NCBI GenBank assembly: GCA_025359825.1
Contig: JANYER010000210.1
Span: 1 to 34,556, forward strand
DNA from: Granulicella sp.
GTDB lineage: Bacteria; Acidobacteriota; Terriglobia; Terriglobales; Acidobacteriaceae
Length of the DNA stretch: 34,556 nt
Reading direction: 5' to 3'
The notes below the pieces were generated by a model. The model had not been told where the DNA came from and did no database searches. It saw only the letters and a program-made list of their open reading frames with translations. The translations under genes and the position numbers were made by a program. Shown piece after piece: positions 19,178 through 26,357 of this stretch; position 1 is the stretch's first letter; each line of letters starts with the position of its first letter.

Positions 19178-19956
19178 GGCGTCACCATCAGCTTGCCCGC
19201 GCTATCCAGCAGCGCCGCAAAGTGCCGTTCAATCCATCCCGGCCAAACCGCCAAGCTGCCAATTAATACCGTGTACGACGCAATCGTCTTCAATGGCACA
19301 CTCACCACCATCGTCGGCAGCTGCGGAGCCAGCTTCGCTACCAGTGCAATCGTCACCTCCACCGTCAACGCCGCTGCAATCACCGGAGCCGCAAGCTGCA
19401 ACCCCGCCATAAAGATCCCACTCGCCATCCCGGCAATTGCGATCCCGGTCTTCGCCTGCATCGCCCCATGTCCCACCGGCACGACGCAGAAACTGCGTAC
19501 CATCCCTGCCAGTAGGGTCCGGTCCAACCCTGTACCCAGCAGCACCAGGATGCCCAGCCAGCCCATCATCTGGCCCAGCACCGGCGTCTCCACCTTCGAG
19601 TTTGGGTCCATCAGATTCACCAGCGAGAAGCTGAACTGCATCCCCAGCAACGCACCCGCAAAGATCAATGCCTCATTCAACATCGAGAGCGACAGCCCAA
19701 ACACCAGCCCCACACCCAACTCTCCCAGCACCGACCCCATACTCAACACCGCCTGCGCCCCTGGAACCACAGCCACTGCGGGTGCCAGCAACACCGTCAA
19801 CGCGATCACGAAGCCCGCCTTGATGCGCGGAGCCAATGCAGCCGAAGAGAACACCGGAGCAAACACCATCAACCCGCTCAGCCGGATCATTACCAGCAGC
19901 GCCGCCGTCAGATACTGCGGCCAATTTGCAATCAACCCGCTTACCTCACCCGTCAT
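19174..19956 (-). CDS. fliR: flagellar export gate protein FliR
   Basis: FliR joins FliP and FliQ in the core export channel. The 260-residue protein has about six membrane helices and family landmarks such as RLSGLMVFAPVFSSAALAPR near the N terminus, GLVFGLSLSMLNEALIFAG in the middle, and VEVTIALVAKLAPQLP near the C terminus. The ATG at 19956 is 4 bases after the fliQ stop, and the stop codon overlaps the flhB TTG. Confidence 0.94.
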   Translation of the reverse strand: MTGEVSGLIANWPQYLTAALLVMIRLSGLMVFAPVFSSAALAPRIKAGFVIALTVLLAPAVAVVPGAQAVLSMGSVLGELGVGLVFGLSLSMLNEALIFAGALLGMQFSFSLVNLMDPNSKVETPVLGQMMGWLGILVLLGTGLDRTLLAGMVRSFCVVPVGHGAMQAKTGIAIAGMASGIFMAGLQLAAPVIAAALTVEVTIALVAKLAPQLPTMVVSVPLKTIASYTVLIGSLAVWPGWIERHFAALLDSAGKLMVTP

Positions 19957-19960
19957 CGCA

Positions 19961-20230
19961 TTACCCCAGGTACCGGTGAAAGTCCGTGAACAGCCGCAAC
20001 GTAAAGTTCACCAGCCGATGGATCGTCCATGGCAGCGAAGCCATGCACACCCCAAACACCACCACCAGCCGAGGCACGGCCGTCAGCGTCTGCTCCTGCA
20101 CTCCTGTCAACGTCTGCAGCAAGCTCACCAGCAGGCTGATCAGCGCAGCGGAGATCAGTAACGGCGCACTCAGCACCATCGCCTCCACCAGCAACCTCCG
20201 CATGATCTCTACTGTCTGGTCCGGTCCCAT
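19961..20230 (-). CDS. fliQ: flagellar export gate protein FliQ
   Basis: FliQ is the small two-helix gate subunit. The 89-residue protein has two hydrophobic segments (ALISLLVSLLQTLT and VVVFGVCMASLPWTI) with the family core TLTGVQEQTLTAVPRLV between them. An in-frame GTG exists at 20236, but GGGAGG lies 8 bases before the ATG at 20230 and only 2 bases before the GTG, so the ATG is preferred. Confidence 0.94.
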   Translation of the reverse strand: MGPDQTVEIMRRLLVEAMVLSAPLLISAALISLLVSLLQTLTGVQEQTLTAVPRLVVVFGVCMASLPWTIHRLVNFTLRLFTDFHRYLG

Positions 20231-20249
20231 ACACACTGCCTCCCGTACG

Positions 20250-21107
20250 CTAGAAACTTTTAATCAACTGGTCAGCCAGCAGGTGCCAGCCATCCACCAT
20301 CACAAACAGCAGTATCTTCAGCGGAGTGGATACCACCACCGGCGGCAGCTGCATCATGCCAATCGAGGTGGTCACACTTGCCACCACCAGGTCCACCAGC
20401 AAAAACGGCAGAAACAATACAGCGCCAATCTGGAAGCCTGCCTTCAACTCACTCAGGATGTACGCCGGCACCACCACCTGGATCGGCAGGTCCTGCTTCG
20501 TCGCTGGTCGCGCACTCATGCCCGCGGCTGCAAACACGGCCAGATCCTTCTCCCGCGCATAGCGCAGCATGTACTGCTTGACTGGTTGCAACCCACGATC
20601 CATCGCTTCCATTCCGGATAGGGTTCCCGCCTGGTATGGCACCACTGCCTGCTGCTCGACCTGCAGCAACACTGGCTGCATCAGAAACCACGTCATCATA
20701 AGCGCCAGTCCCATCAGCACCTGGTTCGAAGGCGCCGTCTGCGTTCCCAATGCCTGCCGCAAAAAATGAAATACCACCAGCAGGCGCACTAGCGGAGTCA
20801 TCGAAAGCAGGAGGGCCGGCAGCAGCGTAAGCAGCGTCAACCCAACCACGATCGACCACGGGACACTCTTGCTCCCCTGCAACTGCGCAGCAATCGACTC
20901 TGGCACCACTGGCGCAGCCGTCGTCTTACTCTCTTTCGCCGCTGCATTGCGTACCGTCACCTTGCTGCCGTGCGCAGACTTCACCCAAAAGGAATCCTTG
21001 CCTCGGGCCACCGCACTCACCGGCGCTCCCCCAGCATCCGCTGCGTAGGCAATCGGCGCACCCAACAACATTGCCAACATCAACCCAACCAGCAGACGTG
21101 TCCTCAC
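20250..21107 (-). CDS. fliP: flagellar export gate protein FliP
   Basis: FliP forms the core pore of the export gate. It has the cleavable N-terminal signal typical of FliP (MRTRLLVGLMLAMLLGAPIAYA), then membrane helices with landmarks LLLSMTPLVRLLVVFHFLRQ, PSNQVLMGLALMMTWFLMQP and, near the C terminus, FQIGAVLFLPFLLVDLVVA. The open frame runs back to a TTG at 21161, but the GTG at 21107 is better: GGGAG lies upstream, it forms a GTGA overlap with the FliO stop, and it places the signal peptide at the start (285 residues). Confidence 0.94.
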   Translation of the reverse strand: MRTRLLVGLMLAMLLGAPIAYAADAGGAPVSAVARGKDSFWVKSAHGSKVTVRNAAAKESKTTAAPVVPESIAAQLQGSKSVPWSIVVGLTLLTLLPALLLSMTPLVRLLVVFHFLRQALGTQTAPSNQVLMGLALMMTWFLMQPVLLQVEQQAVVPYQAGTLSGMEAMDRGLQPVKQYMLRYAREKDLAVFAAAGMSARPATKQDLPIQVVVPAYILSELKAGFQIGAVLFLPFLLVDLVVASVTTSIGMMQLPPVVVSTPLKILLFVMVDGWHLLADQLIKSF

Positions 21108-21394
21108 AGGCCTGCACTCCCATCGCCAACGCAGTTCGCCTCTGCATCTGCATCGACACAAACAATGGTCGTCACACTCTCTGCTCCACTACCCACCAGG
21201 TACCGTCTTCCGCCGCAAGCGACCAGCATCAACTGCCGTCTCCCGCCTAACGGTAAGGTCTCGAGCAGCTTCATCTGCCGCTGCATCCCTTTGCCCTGCA
21301 CACCCAAGCCACGCAGCCAACCGAGCATCCATGCCGCCAGCCCCGCCGTCTCGTGCCTTCCGTTCTTCCCATATGCCACTACCGTAAAACTCAT
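21104..21394 (-). CDS. fliO: FliO-like flagellar biosynthesis protein
   Basis: FliO assists assembly of the FliP ring. Recognition rests on position directly before fliP and on the FliO core strand pattern MKLLETLPLGGRRQLMLVAC followed by GGRRYLVG. At about 96 residues it is short, and the usual N-terminal membrane helix is reduced to a weak hydrophobic patch (AAWMLGWLRGLG), so membrane attachment is doubtful. An ATG at 21400 is in frame, but AGAGG is spaced better for the ATG at 21394. The C-terminal 25 residues are acidic and carry two cysteines. Confidence 0.72.
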   Translation of the reverse strand: MSFTVVAYGKNGRHETAGLAAWMLGWLRGLGVQGKGMQRQMKLLETLPLGGRRQLMLVACGGRRYLVGSGAESVTTIVCVDADAEANCVGDGSAGL

Positions 21395-21408
21395 TCGCAT
21401 CCTCTCGC

Positions 21409-21711
21409 TTAAGCCAGCTGTGTCAATCGAACGCTCAGTCTCTGACTCGAAACTTCAAACTCACTCCACCCCAGTCGCACCTGCCCTGCCGATAGAGGAA
21501 CGTCTCGCAGCTCAGACCACTCACTCGTCAGAACCTGCCCTGCCTTCAACTCCAACAGGTCGCTAACGCGTATACGGGTCAATCCGATCTGCACCATCAA
21601 CATCACCGGCAACCTCGAGAGCAGCGGCCAAGCCTCATGCTCCTCAATCTGAGCCATCCCAGTCATCATGTCGTCAGCCAACGGCCGTACGGCCAATGCC
21701 ATCTCACTCAT
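21409..21711 (-). CDS. second FliN-like SpoA-domain protein
   Basis: A 100-residue protein made of one SpoA domain: PLLSRLPVMLMVQIGLTRIR, VSDLLELKAGQVLTSEW, VPLSAGQVRLGWSEFEVSSQ and LSVRLTQL match the strand order of FliN. It is distinct from the FliN at 13544-13861. It sits where fliM/fliN usually stand, between fliL and fliO. It could be a C-ring component, a FliY/FliN paralogue, or a docking factor for FliH and export cargo. The ATG at 21711 has GGAGG 8 bases upstream; an in-frame TTG at 21726 is less likely. Confidence 0.8.
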   Translation of the reverse strand: MSEMALAVRPLADDMMTGMAQIEEHEAWPLLSRLPVMLMVQIGLTRIRVSDLLELKAGQVLTSEWSELRDVPLSAGQVRLGWSEFEVSSQRLSVRLTQLA

Positions 21712-21743
21712 CCCGACTCCCTCCAAACTTCAACTGCCAATCC

Positions 21744-22310
21744 TTACCGCTGCACCAGGAACTCCGTAAAGAAGACCTCGCTCACCTGCAAAGCAGCATC
21801 CTTCGCCTTCAACTGCTCCTTCAGTTCCGCCTTCAGCCGCTCCTTACCCTCCGGCACCAGCAGTGCAGCGGCAGTCTGCCGCCCTAAAACCTCCAGCGCC
21901 ACATCGCGCACTGCGGCCTCCGCCTCATTGGGCCCCTTGACATCTTTCGGCTTCTCCTCTTTTGGCTTGTCGCCCTTCTTGGGTGCCGGGTCTACCACTA
22001 CCAGCGTCAGGCCCAGCCGCAGAAAACTCTTACCGCCGTCATCCGCCAGGTTAACGACCAATGGCTCCAGCGCCATCGGGTGCGTCGCCGGTGCCACTCC
22101 CGGCTCCGCCTTCGCAGCAGCCGTGGGGGTCGCAGCACCTGGTAGCGCAATCCGGCCACTCTTGATCAGGAAATATCCCGCTCCAGCCAGCAGTGTCACT
22201 GAAACCACCACTGCTGCGACCATCGAAAGCATCAGCGGTGCCAGCCCGATCTTCGGCTGTGCCGCCACTGCACTCTCCGTACCTTCAACCTCATTGGATG
22301 AACTCGCCAT
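21744..22310 (-). CDS. fliL: flagellar basal body-associated protein FliL
   Basis: FliL is a single-pass inner-membrane protein that surrounds the stators and affects torque. The layout is a short cytoplasmic N terminus, one membrane helix (MLSMVAAVVVSVTLLAGAGYFL), an Ala/Pro linker, and the periplasmic domain (LEPLVVNLADDGGKSFLRLG then LTLVVVD) ending with VSEVFFTEFLVQR. A Lys/Pro/Glu-rich insertion (about residues 110-130) interrupts the periplasmic domain. The open frame extends to a GTG at 22358, but the ATG at 22310 gives the expected N terminus although its Shine-Dalgarno is weak. It is the first gene after the intergenic break. Confidence 0.9.
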   Translation of the reverse strand: MASSSNEVEGTESAVAAQPKIGLAPLMLSMVAAVVVSVTLLAGAGYFLIKSGRIALPGAATPTAAAKAEPGVAPATHPMALEPLVVNLADDGGKSFLRLGLTLVVVDPAPKKGDKPKEEKPKDVKGPNEAEAAVRDVALEVLGRQTAAALLVPEGKERLKAELKEQLKAKDAALQVSEVFFTEFLVQR

Positions 22311-22402
22311 AGTGCAAAGGACTACTGCACCCGGAAGGCCAGTCTCACGCCCCCACACATTAGCAAAACTTCATCATGCCGGGGATCTTCGCCCACGGAT
22401 CC

Positions 22403-22442
22403 GGTAGAGTGGGCCGGAAGACCTCACCCGCGCCACTCTACC
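22403..22442 (-). terminator. 10-bp perfect inverted repeat between flgE and fliL
   Basis: GGTAGAGTGG (22403-22412) pairs perfectly with CCACTCTACC (22433-22442) around a 20-base spacer. It lies in the 159-base non-coding gap that splits the flagellar cluster into two blocks, 28 bases past the flgE stop. There is no T run after it on the minus strand, so it may be an mRNA stability element or regulator site rather than a terminator. Confidence 0.4.
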
Positions 22443-22469
22443 TCACCCATTCATCTCTTCAGGCTATCT

Positions 22470-23696
22470 CTAACGAAGCATTGAGATCGTGTCCTGCGTA
22501 ATTTGATCGAACGTCGTCACGGTCTTCGAGTTTGCCTCAAACGACCGCTGCGCCACAATCAGATTGGAGAACTCCGTAGCAATATCCACATTGGACTGCT
22601 CCAGCGAGTCGTCCTCAATCGCGCCCCGTCCGCCCGCGCCCGCCACTCCAATACTTGCCAAGCCAGAGGCCGCCGTCGTGCGGTAGTTATTGTTACCAGT
22701 CATCACCAAGCCCTCCTGGTTGGAGACTGATGCCACCGCAAGCTGCCCGATCTGCGCTACATGCCCATTGCTGAAGGCAGCGCTGATGATTCCTGCTGAG
22801 TCGACCGTGAAGCTCTGGTATACCCCGCTCTCAAAGCCGTCCTGCGACGTAGCCGTAGAGCTCGAGGCGGCGGTCGACTGACTGATCGTCCCATTCCCCA
22901 GCGCATCTCTCAGACTCCAGGTCAACGACAGGTCGCTCGACCCATTCGACATACCCGTAAATTGGATACCACTCACATTGCTCGCCGGGGTAAGGATCTT
23001 ACCCGCAGAATCAAAGGTCAGTGTCCCGGTATTACCACTTGCACCTGTGGCATCACCGTTCGGCAGGGTCACAGCATAGTTCCAGGTATTTGACGCCGTC
23101 TTGGTATAGTTCACCGTTGCGATGTGGCTCTGGCCGAGCGAGTCATAACTGGTCACCGGCGTCGAGTAAGTCGTCCCTACTGCCGCCGCAGCATTCAGAT
23201 TTGCAGTCAGGGAGAAGTTCTGAGTGGCCTTCGCGGCCTCGGTCTGTCCAATGGGCAACTGCAACGCGCCCAGCGCCGTATTGCCGCTCGCCACGCCGTT
23301 CATAGTTCCGTATCCCAGTACCTGCTCACCATTCATCGTCTGCAGGTTGCCGAACGAGTCCAGTTGAAAGTTTCCGGAGCGAGTCAAGGACTGCACTCCT
23401 CCCTGCTGCACGACGAAGTGGCCGTTTCCGCTCAGCGCCATGTCCGTCGCATTCCCAGTGCTGGAGAGACTTCCCTGCTGGAAGTTCGTGGAGGTCCCTG
23501 AAACCTTGGTGCCCACGCCAACCTGCAGCGCTTCATTCGCTCCCGATGTCCCAATCTGCTGGTAGAACAGGTCCTCGAACGACGTGCTCTTCTTTTTGAA
23601 TGCAGTCGTATTCAGGTTCGCAAGGTTATTCCCTATCGTATTAAGGGCGACGGAATCAGCCTGCAGTCCGCTCAAGGCAATGGAAAAAGATGGCAT
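22470..23696 (-). CDS. flgE: flagellar hook protein FlgE
   Basis: FlgE builds the hook joining rod and filament and is exported by the flagellar secretion system. The N-terminal rod/hook motif is clear (ALSGLQADSVALNTIGNNLA then NLNTTAFKKK), the central D1/D2 region follows (ALSGNGHFVVQ, LTRSGNFQLDSFGNL), and the C terminus has the matching heptad segment (EFSNLIVAQRSFEANSKTVT). The 408-residue length is normal. AGGAG lies just before the ATG. The middle is Ser/Thr/Gly-rich, as usual for surface-exposed hook domains. It is the last gene of the upstream block. Confidence 0.95.
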   Translation of the reverse strand: MPSFSIALSGLQADSVALNTIGNNLANLNTTAFKKKSTSFEDLFYQQIGTSGANEALQVGVGTKVSGTSTNFQQGSLSSTGNATDMALSGNGHFVVQQGGVQSLTRSGNFQLDSFGNLQTMNGEQVLGYGTMNGVASGNTALGALQLPIGQTEAAKATQNFSLTANLNAAAAVGTTYSTPVTSYDSLGQSHIATVNYTKTASNTWNYAVTLPNGDATGASGNTGTLTFDSAGKILTPASNVSGIQFTGMSNGSSDLSLTWSLRDALGNGTISQSTAASSSTATSQDGFESGVYQSFTVDSAGIISAAFSNGHVAQIGQLAVASVSNQEGLVMTGNNNYRTTAASGLASIGVAGAGGRGAIEDDSLEQSNVDIATEFSNLIVAQRSFEANSKTVTTFDQITQDTISMLR

Positions 23697-23763
23697 AGTA
23701 TCTCCTGGATCAGTTATGAATCTCTCAAAACTAAAATGCTTGCACGTACCGAAATCGCTGAAG

Positions 23764-24120
23764 CTACACCGCGCCGGTGCTTCCTGTCGAGCTACCTGCC
23801 GCAGGCTCGATCGACGTCAACCCCTTGTTGATCTGGATCAACTGCTGCAGGCTGTTTACACCGACGAGCTGCTGAATGTAAGCATTCGGGTCTGTAGGCT
23901 GCGTCGGGTCCTGGTTCTTCAGCTCGCTCACCAGCAAAGTCAAAAAGTCATTGGAGGTAATCGTCCCCGCAGACTTGCTCGTTGCTGCAGCGCTGCCACT
24001 CGAACCCGTAGTAGCCCGGGCTGCAACGGTACCCACACTCTGCGGCAACAATCCTGCCACGACCTTCGCCTGTGCTGCAGTTCCTGCTGCAGTAATCGAA
24101 TCGTTTCCAAATAAATTCAT
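23764..24120 (-). CDS. flgD: short flagellar hook assembly protein FlgD
   Basis: FlgD is the hook cap that guides FlgE assembly. The 118-residue protein contains the conserved N-terminal region only: SNDFLTLLVSELKNQDPTQP followed by NAYIQQLVGVNSLQQLIQIN. The C-terminal Tudor/Ig-like domains of enteric FlgD (about 230 residues) are absent and the protein ends in a Gly/Ser/Thr tail; short FlgD forms are known elsewhere. The frame opens at 24138, but the ATG at 24120, with GGGAGAG before it, is the better start. It lies between fliK and flgE as expected. Confidence 0.9.
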   Translation of the reverse strand: MNLFGNDSITAAGTAAQAKVVAGLLPQSVGTVAARATTGSSGSAAATSKSAGTITSNDFLTLLVSELKNQDPTQPTDPNAYIQQLVGVNSLQQLIQINKGLTSIEPAAGSSTGSTGAV

Positions 24121-24147
24121 GGTCTCTCTCCCTTTCAATTCCTTAAA

Positions 24148-25806
24148 TCAAACTCGTACATTCAACCAGCCGCCACTTCCAACCGCCATCGCTGGAAGAA
24201 ACTCCATCCCACTCCAACCCTTCCAGCTGCGCGCGCTCGTTCCGGCAAAGCCGTCCTCAGCTCCACCCTGTCCAGGCATCTGCGCCGTTTGCTCTTCCCT
24301 CCGACTGCCGCCGCTGTTCGATTCCGGTTGCCGGGCCATGCCGCCTCCGCCGGGGTTATCACGAAGCCCGTCCATCCCTCCGTCCTTTACCACCAGCGCA
24401 CTCACCTGCAACCTCTCGTCCCGCAGGTACGCGGTCAATGCTGGAAGCTCTCGATGCAGCATCTCCCGGCCTGCAACCGTAGCGGAGGCCACGGACGCGG
24501 TGACGGCTCCATCCTGCAACTCTGCACGAACCCTCAACCATCCATGCGTTCCGTTCGAAACCCCCACCTCCAGAACCCCCGGGGCGACTGCCGTAAAACC
24601 CTGCACTTCATTTCGCCCGGAATCGACAGCAGAAGCTGCACCTGCATCGCTGCGGCCACTGCTTCCGTCCGCGAAGCTTGAGACCTCCACAGCACGGCTC
24701 ATCGTCGAGCTACTATCAGGATGCTCCGGCCAACGTGCTGCACCGCCCACCTGCAAAGACGTCCCTTCAGTCGAGACGGCACTACTCGGATCATGCGTCC
24801 CCAATACCCCGCTGACAGGATCGAGGTCGTGCTTGCCACTGCCCGCAACAATGTCGTCGACTCTCGTCAAACGAAGCTTCCCGTCCTCTCCCAGAGCCTT
24901 ATCACTCCGTCTCCCATCATCCGTCGATGGCATTGCAATAGCTCTGCCCTCAGCCGACTTTGCAGTCTTAACCATCGTTGTCACCCCGACGGCGGAACCC
25001 ACCCTCACTTCACCTGCAAGGGAGGTCCGATTCGTCTTGTCCGGTGCCTTGTTTATCTCTCCACTCGACTCAACGCTCTCCGCTTGCACCTGAATCGGAA
25101 CCGCAGCTCCTTCTGGACGAGCGACCATCATCGCGACGGCAGTCGAACCGGTCTCCATCTGCGGCACAGCGATCTCCTGCACTCCAGACGGAGAACCGTC
25201 TACCTGGGCGACTGCCTTCGAAGCCTTTGTTCCCGGGCCATCCTTTAGCTTCAGGCTTTGCTCCACCTCAGGCTTTGCTTTCTCGCTTAGCGGCCTTTTG
25301 CCTTCCACCGGCATCTTTCCTTCCACCAGGATTGGCGTGGCAATCGGTTCAACAGATCCCACGGCACTTTCAGGTTTCACAGCCACCGCGGCACTGGTCC
25401 CGACACTCGATTTCACCGGTGCAGCGGACTCGGCAACTACCTCACACTGCTCCGCTTCCAATAAGCCCTTTTCGGCCAAACTCTCAACCCGACCCACATT
25501 CAAACTCGAAGTAGCGACAGCTTCATTCTTCTTGCTGACCTTAGTCTCGCTGCCAGATTTAATCGCACTGCTGTCAGTAGTTTCGCTGCCAATCTTCATC
25601 TCATTGCTGGCCTTGACGTCCTTGCTTCCGATAATCGTCTGCCCAGTTCCATCCTTTCCCGGCGAGGCCGCGGCGGCGGCCAGGACGAAGCTTGCCAAAC
25701 TCGCAGCGAACACACCGGAAGCTTCTCCGCTGTGCTCCGTCTTCGCAGTTGCGGTAGCGGCGACAACACATTCCGTTCTAGGACTCTCCACCGCTAACGG
25801 CACCAT
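24148..25806 (-). CDS. fliK: flagellar hook-length control protein FliK
   Basis: FliK measures hook length and triggers the FlhB specificity switch. Most of the 552 residues are low-complexity (Ala, Ser, Val, Glu, Lys), as expected of the extended ruler part. The C-terminal Flg_hook domain (about residues 410-500) is recognisable: VLEVGVSNGTHGWLRVRAEL, AVTASVASATVAGREMLHRE and LPALTAYLRDERLQVSALVV. The final 50 residues are disordered. The ATG at 25806 has GGGAGAG 5 bases upstream. Identification rests on the C-terminal domain plus the position between fliJ and flgD. Confidence 0.83.
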   Translation of the reverse strand: MVPLAVESPRTECVVAATATAKTEHSGEASGVFAASLASFVLAAAAASPGKDGTGQTIIGSKDVKASNEMKIGSETTDSSAIKSGSETKVSKKNEAVATSSLNVGRVESLAEKGLLEAEQCEVVAESAAPVKSSVGTSAAVAVKPESAVGSVEPIATPILVEGKMPVEGKRPLSEKAKPEVEQSLKLKDGPGTKASKAVAQVDGSPSGVQEIAVPQMETGSTAVAMMVARPEGAAVPIQVQAESVESSGEINKAPDKTNRTSLAGEVRVGSAVGVTTMVKTAKSAEGRAIAMPSTDDGRRSDKALGEDGKLRLTRVDDIVAGSGKHDLDPVSGVLGTHDPSSAVSTEGTSLQVGGAARWPEHPDSSSTMSRAVEVSSFADGSSGRSDAGAASAVDSGRNEVQGFTAVAPGVLEVGVSNGTHGWLRVRAELQDGAVTASVASATVAGREMLHRELPALTAYLRDERLQVSALVVKDGGMDGLRDNPGGGGMARQPESNSGGSRREEQTAQMPGQGGAEDGFAGTSARSWKGWSGMEFLPAMAVGSGGWLNVRV

Positions 25807-25889
25807 CGAGACTCTCCCAATCCATCCAGACTGGTTGCACTCGACGCGCCAAACAGCAATGCGAATCCATTAGAAGCCGCTCATAACTT

Positions 25890-26354
25890 TTAGTTTGAAG
25901 TTTCGCCCGCAGTCAGTTCCAGCCAGCGGCGTCTCGCCAGATAGCGGTCGTCCGACCTCGCCTGTTCCTGTCGCCCTTCCAGCGTCTTCCGCTCAGACAC
26001 AGCATGATGCAGTAGGCGCCGCATCCTCTCGCTCTCGGTCCGGCTAGCCAGATAGCTCTGCTTTGCTGTCTCTTCCGCCTCACGATGTTTCAGCAGTTCC
26101 ACCTCCAGCCGCTCCACCGCCCACCCCATACGTCGCGCCTGCGTCTCAGCGGAGACCCACCCAATCCTGTCGCCTTCTTCCAGCGCATCTCGTCCGTCCA
26201 GATTCGACTTATCTATCATCGTCTGCTGCACCGCCAGAGACTGCTCCGTCTCCCGCAGTTGCAGTGCAGCCCGCTGCATCTCCACCCCCCGAGCCGCCTC
26301 CACCACGCCATACACATCTGCCAGCCGCTGCAGCCGTCGCTCGCGCCCATGCAT
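25890..26354 (-). CDS. fliJ: flagellar export protein FliJ
   Basis: FliJ is the coiled-coil stalk of the FliI export ATPase, linking it to FlhA. The 154-residue protein is almost entirely charged helical sequence with heptad spacing (LQRLADVYGVVEAARGVEMQ, LQLRETEQSLAVQQ, RTESERMRRLLHHAVSERKT), typical in length and composition. FliJ proteins diverge strongly, so the call depends on both the coiled coil and the position 3 bases after fliI and before fliK. Confidence 0.85.
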   Translation of the reverse strand: MHGRERRLQRLADVYGVVEAARGVEMQRAALQLRETEQSLAVQQTMIDKSNLDGRDALEEGDRIGWVSAETQARRMGWAVERLEVELLKHREAEETAKQSYLASRTESERMRRLLHHAVSERKTLEGRQEQARSDDRYLARRRWLELTAGETSN

Positions 26355-26357
26355 CGT

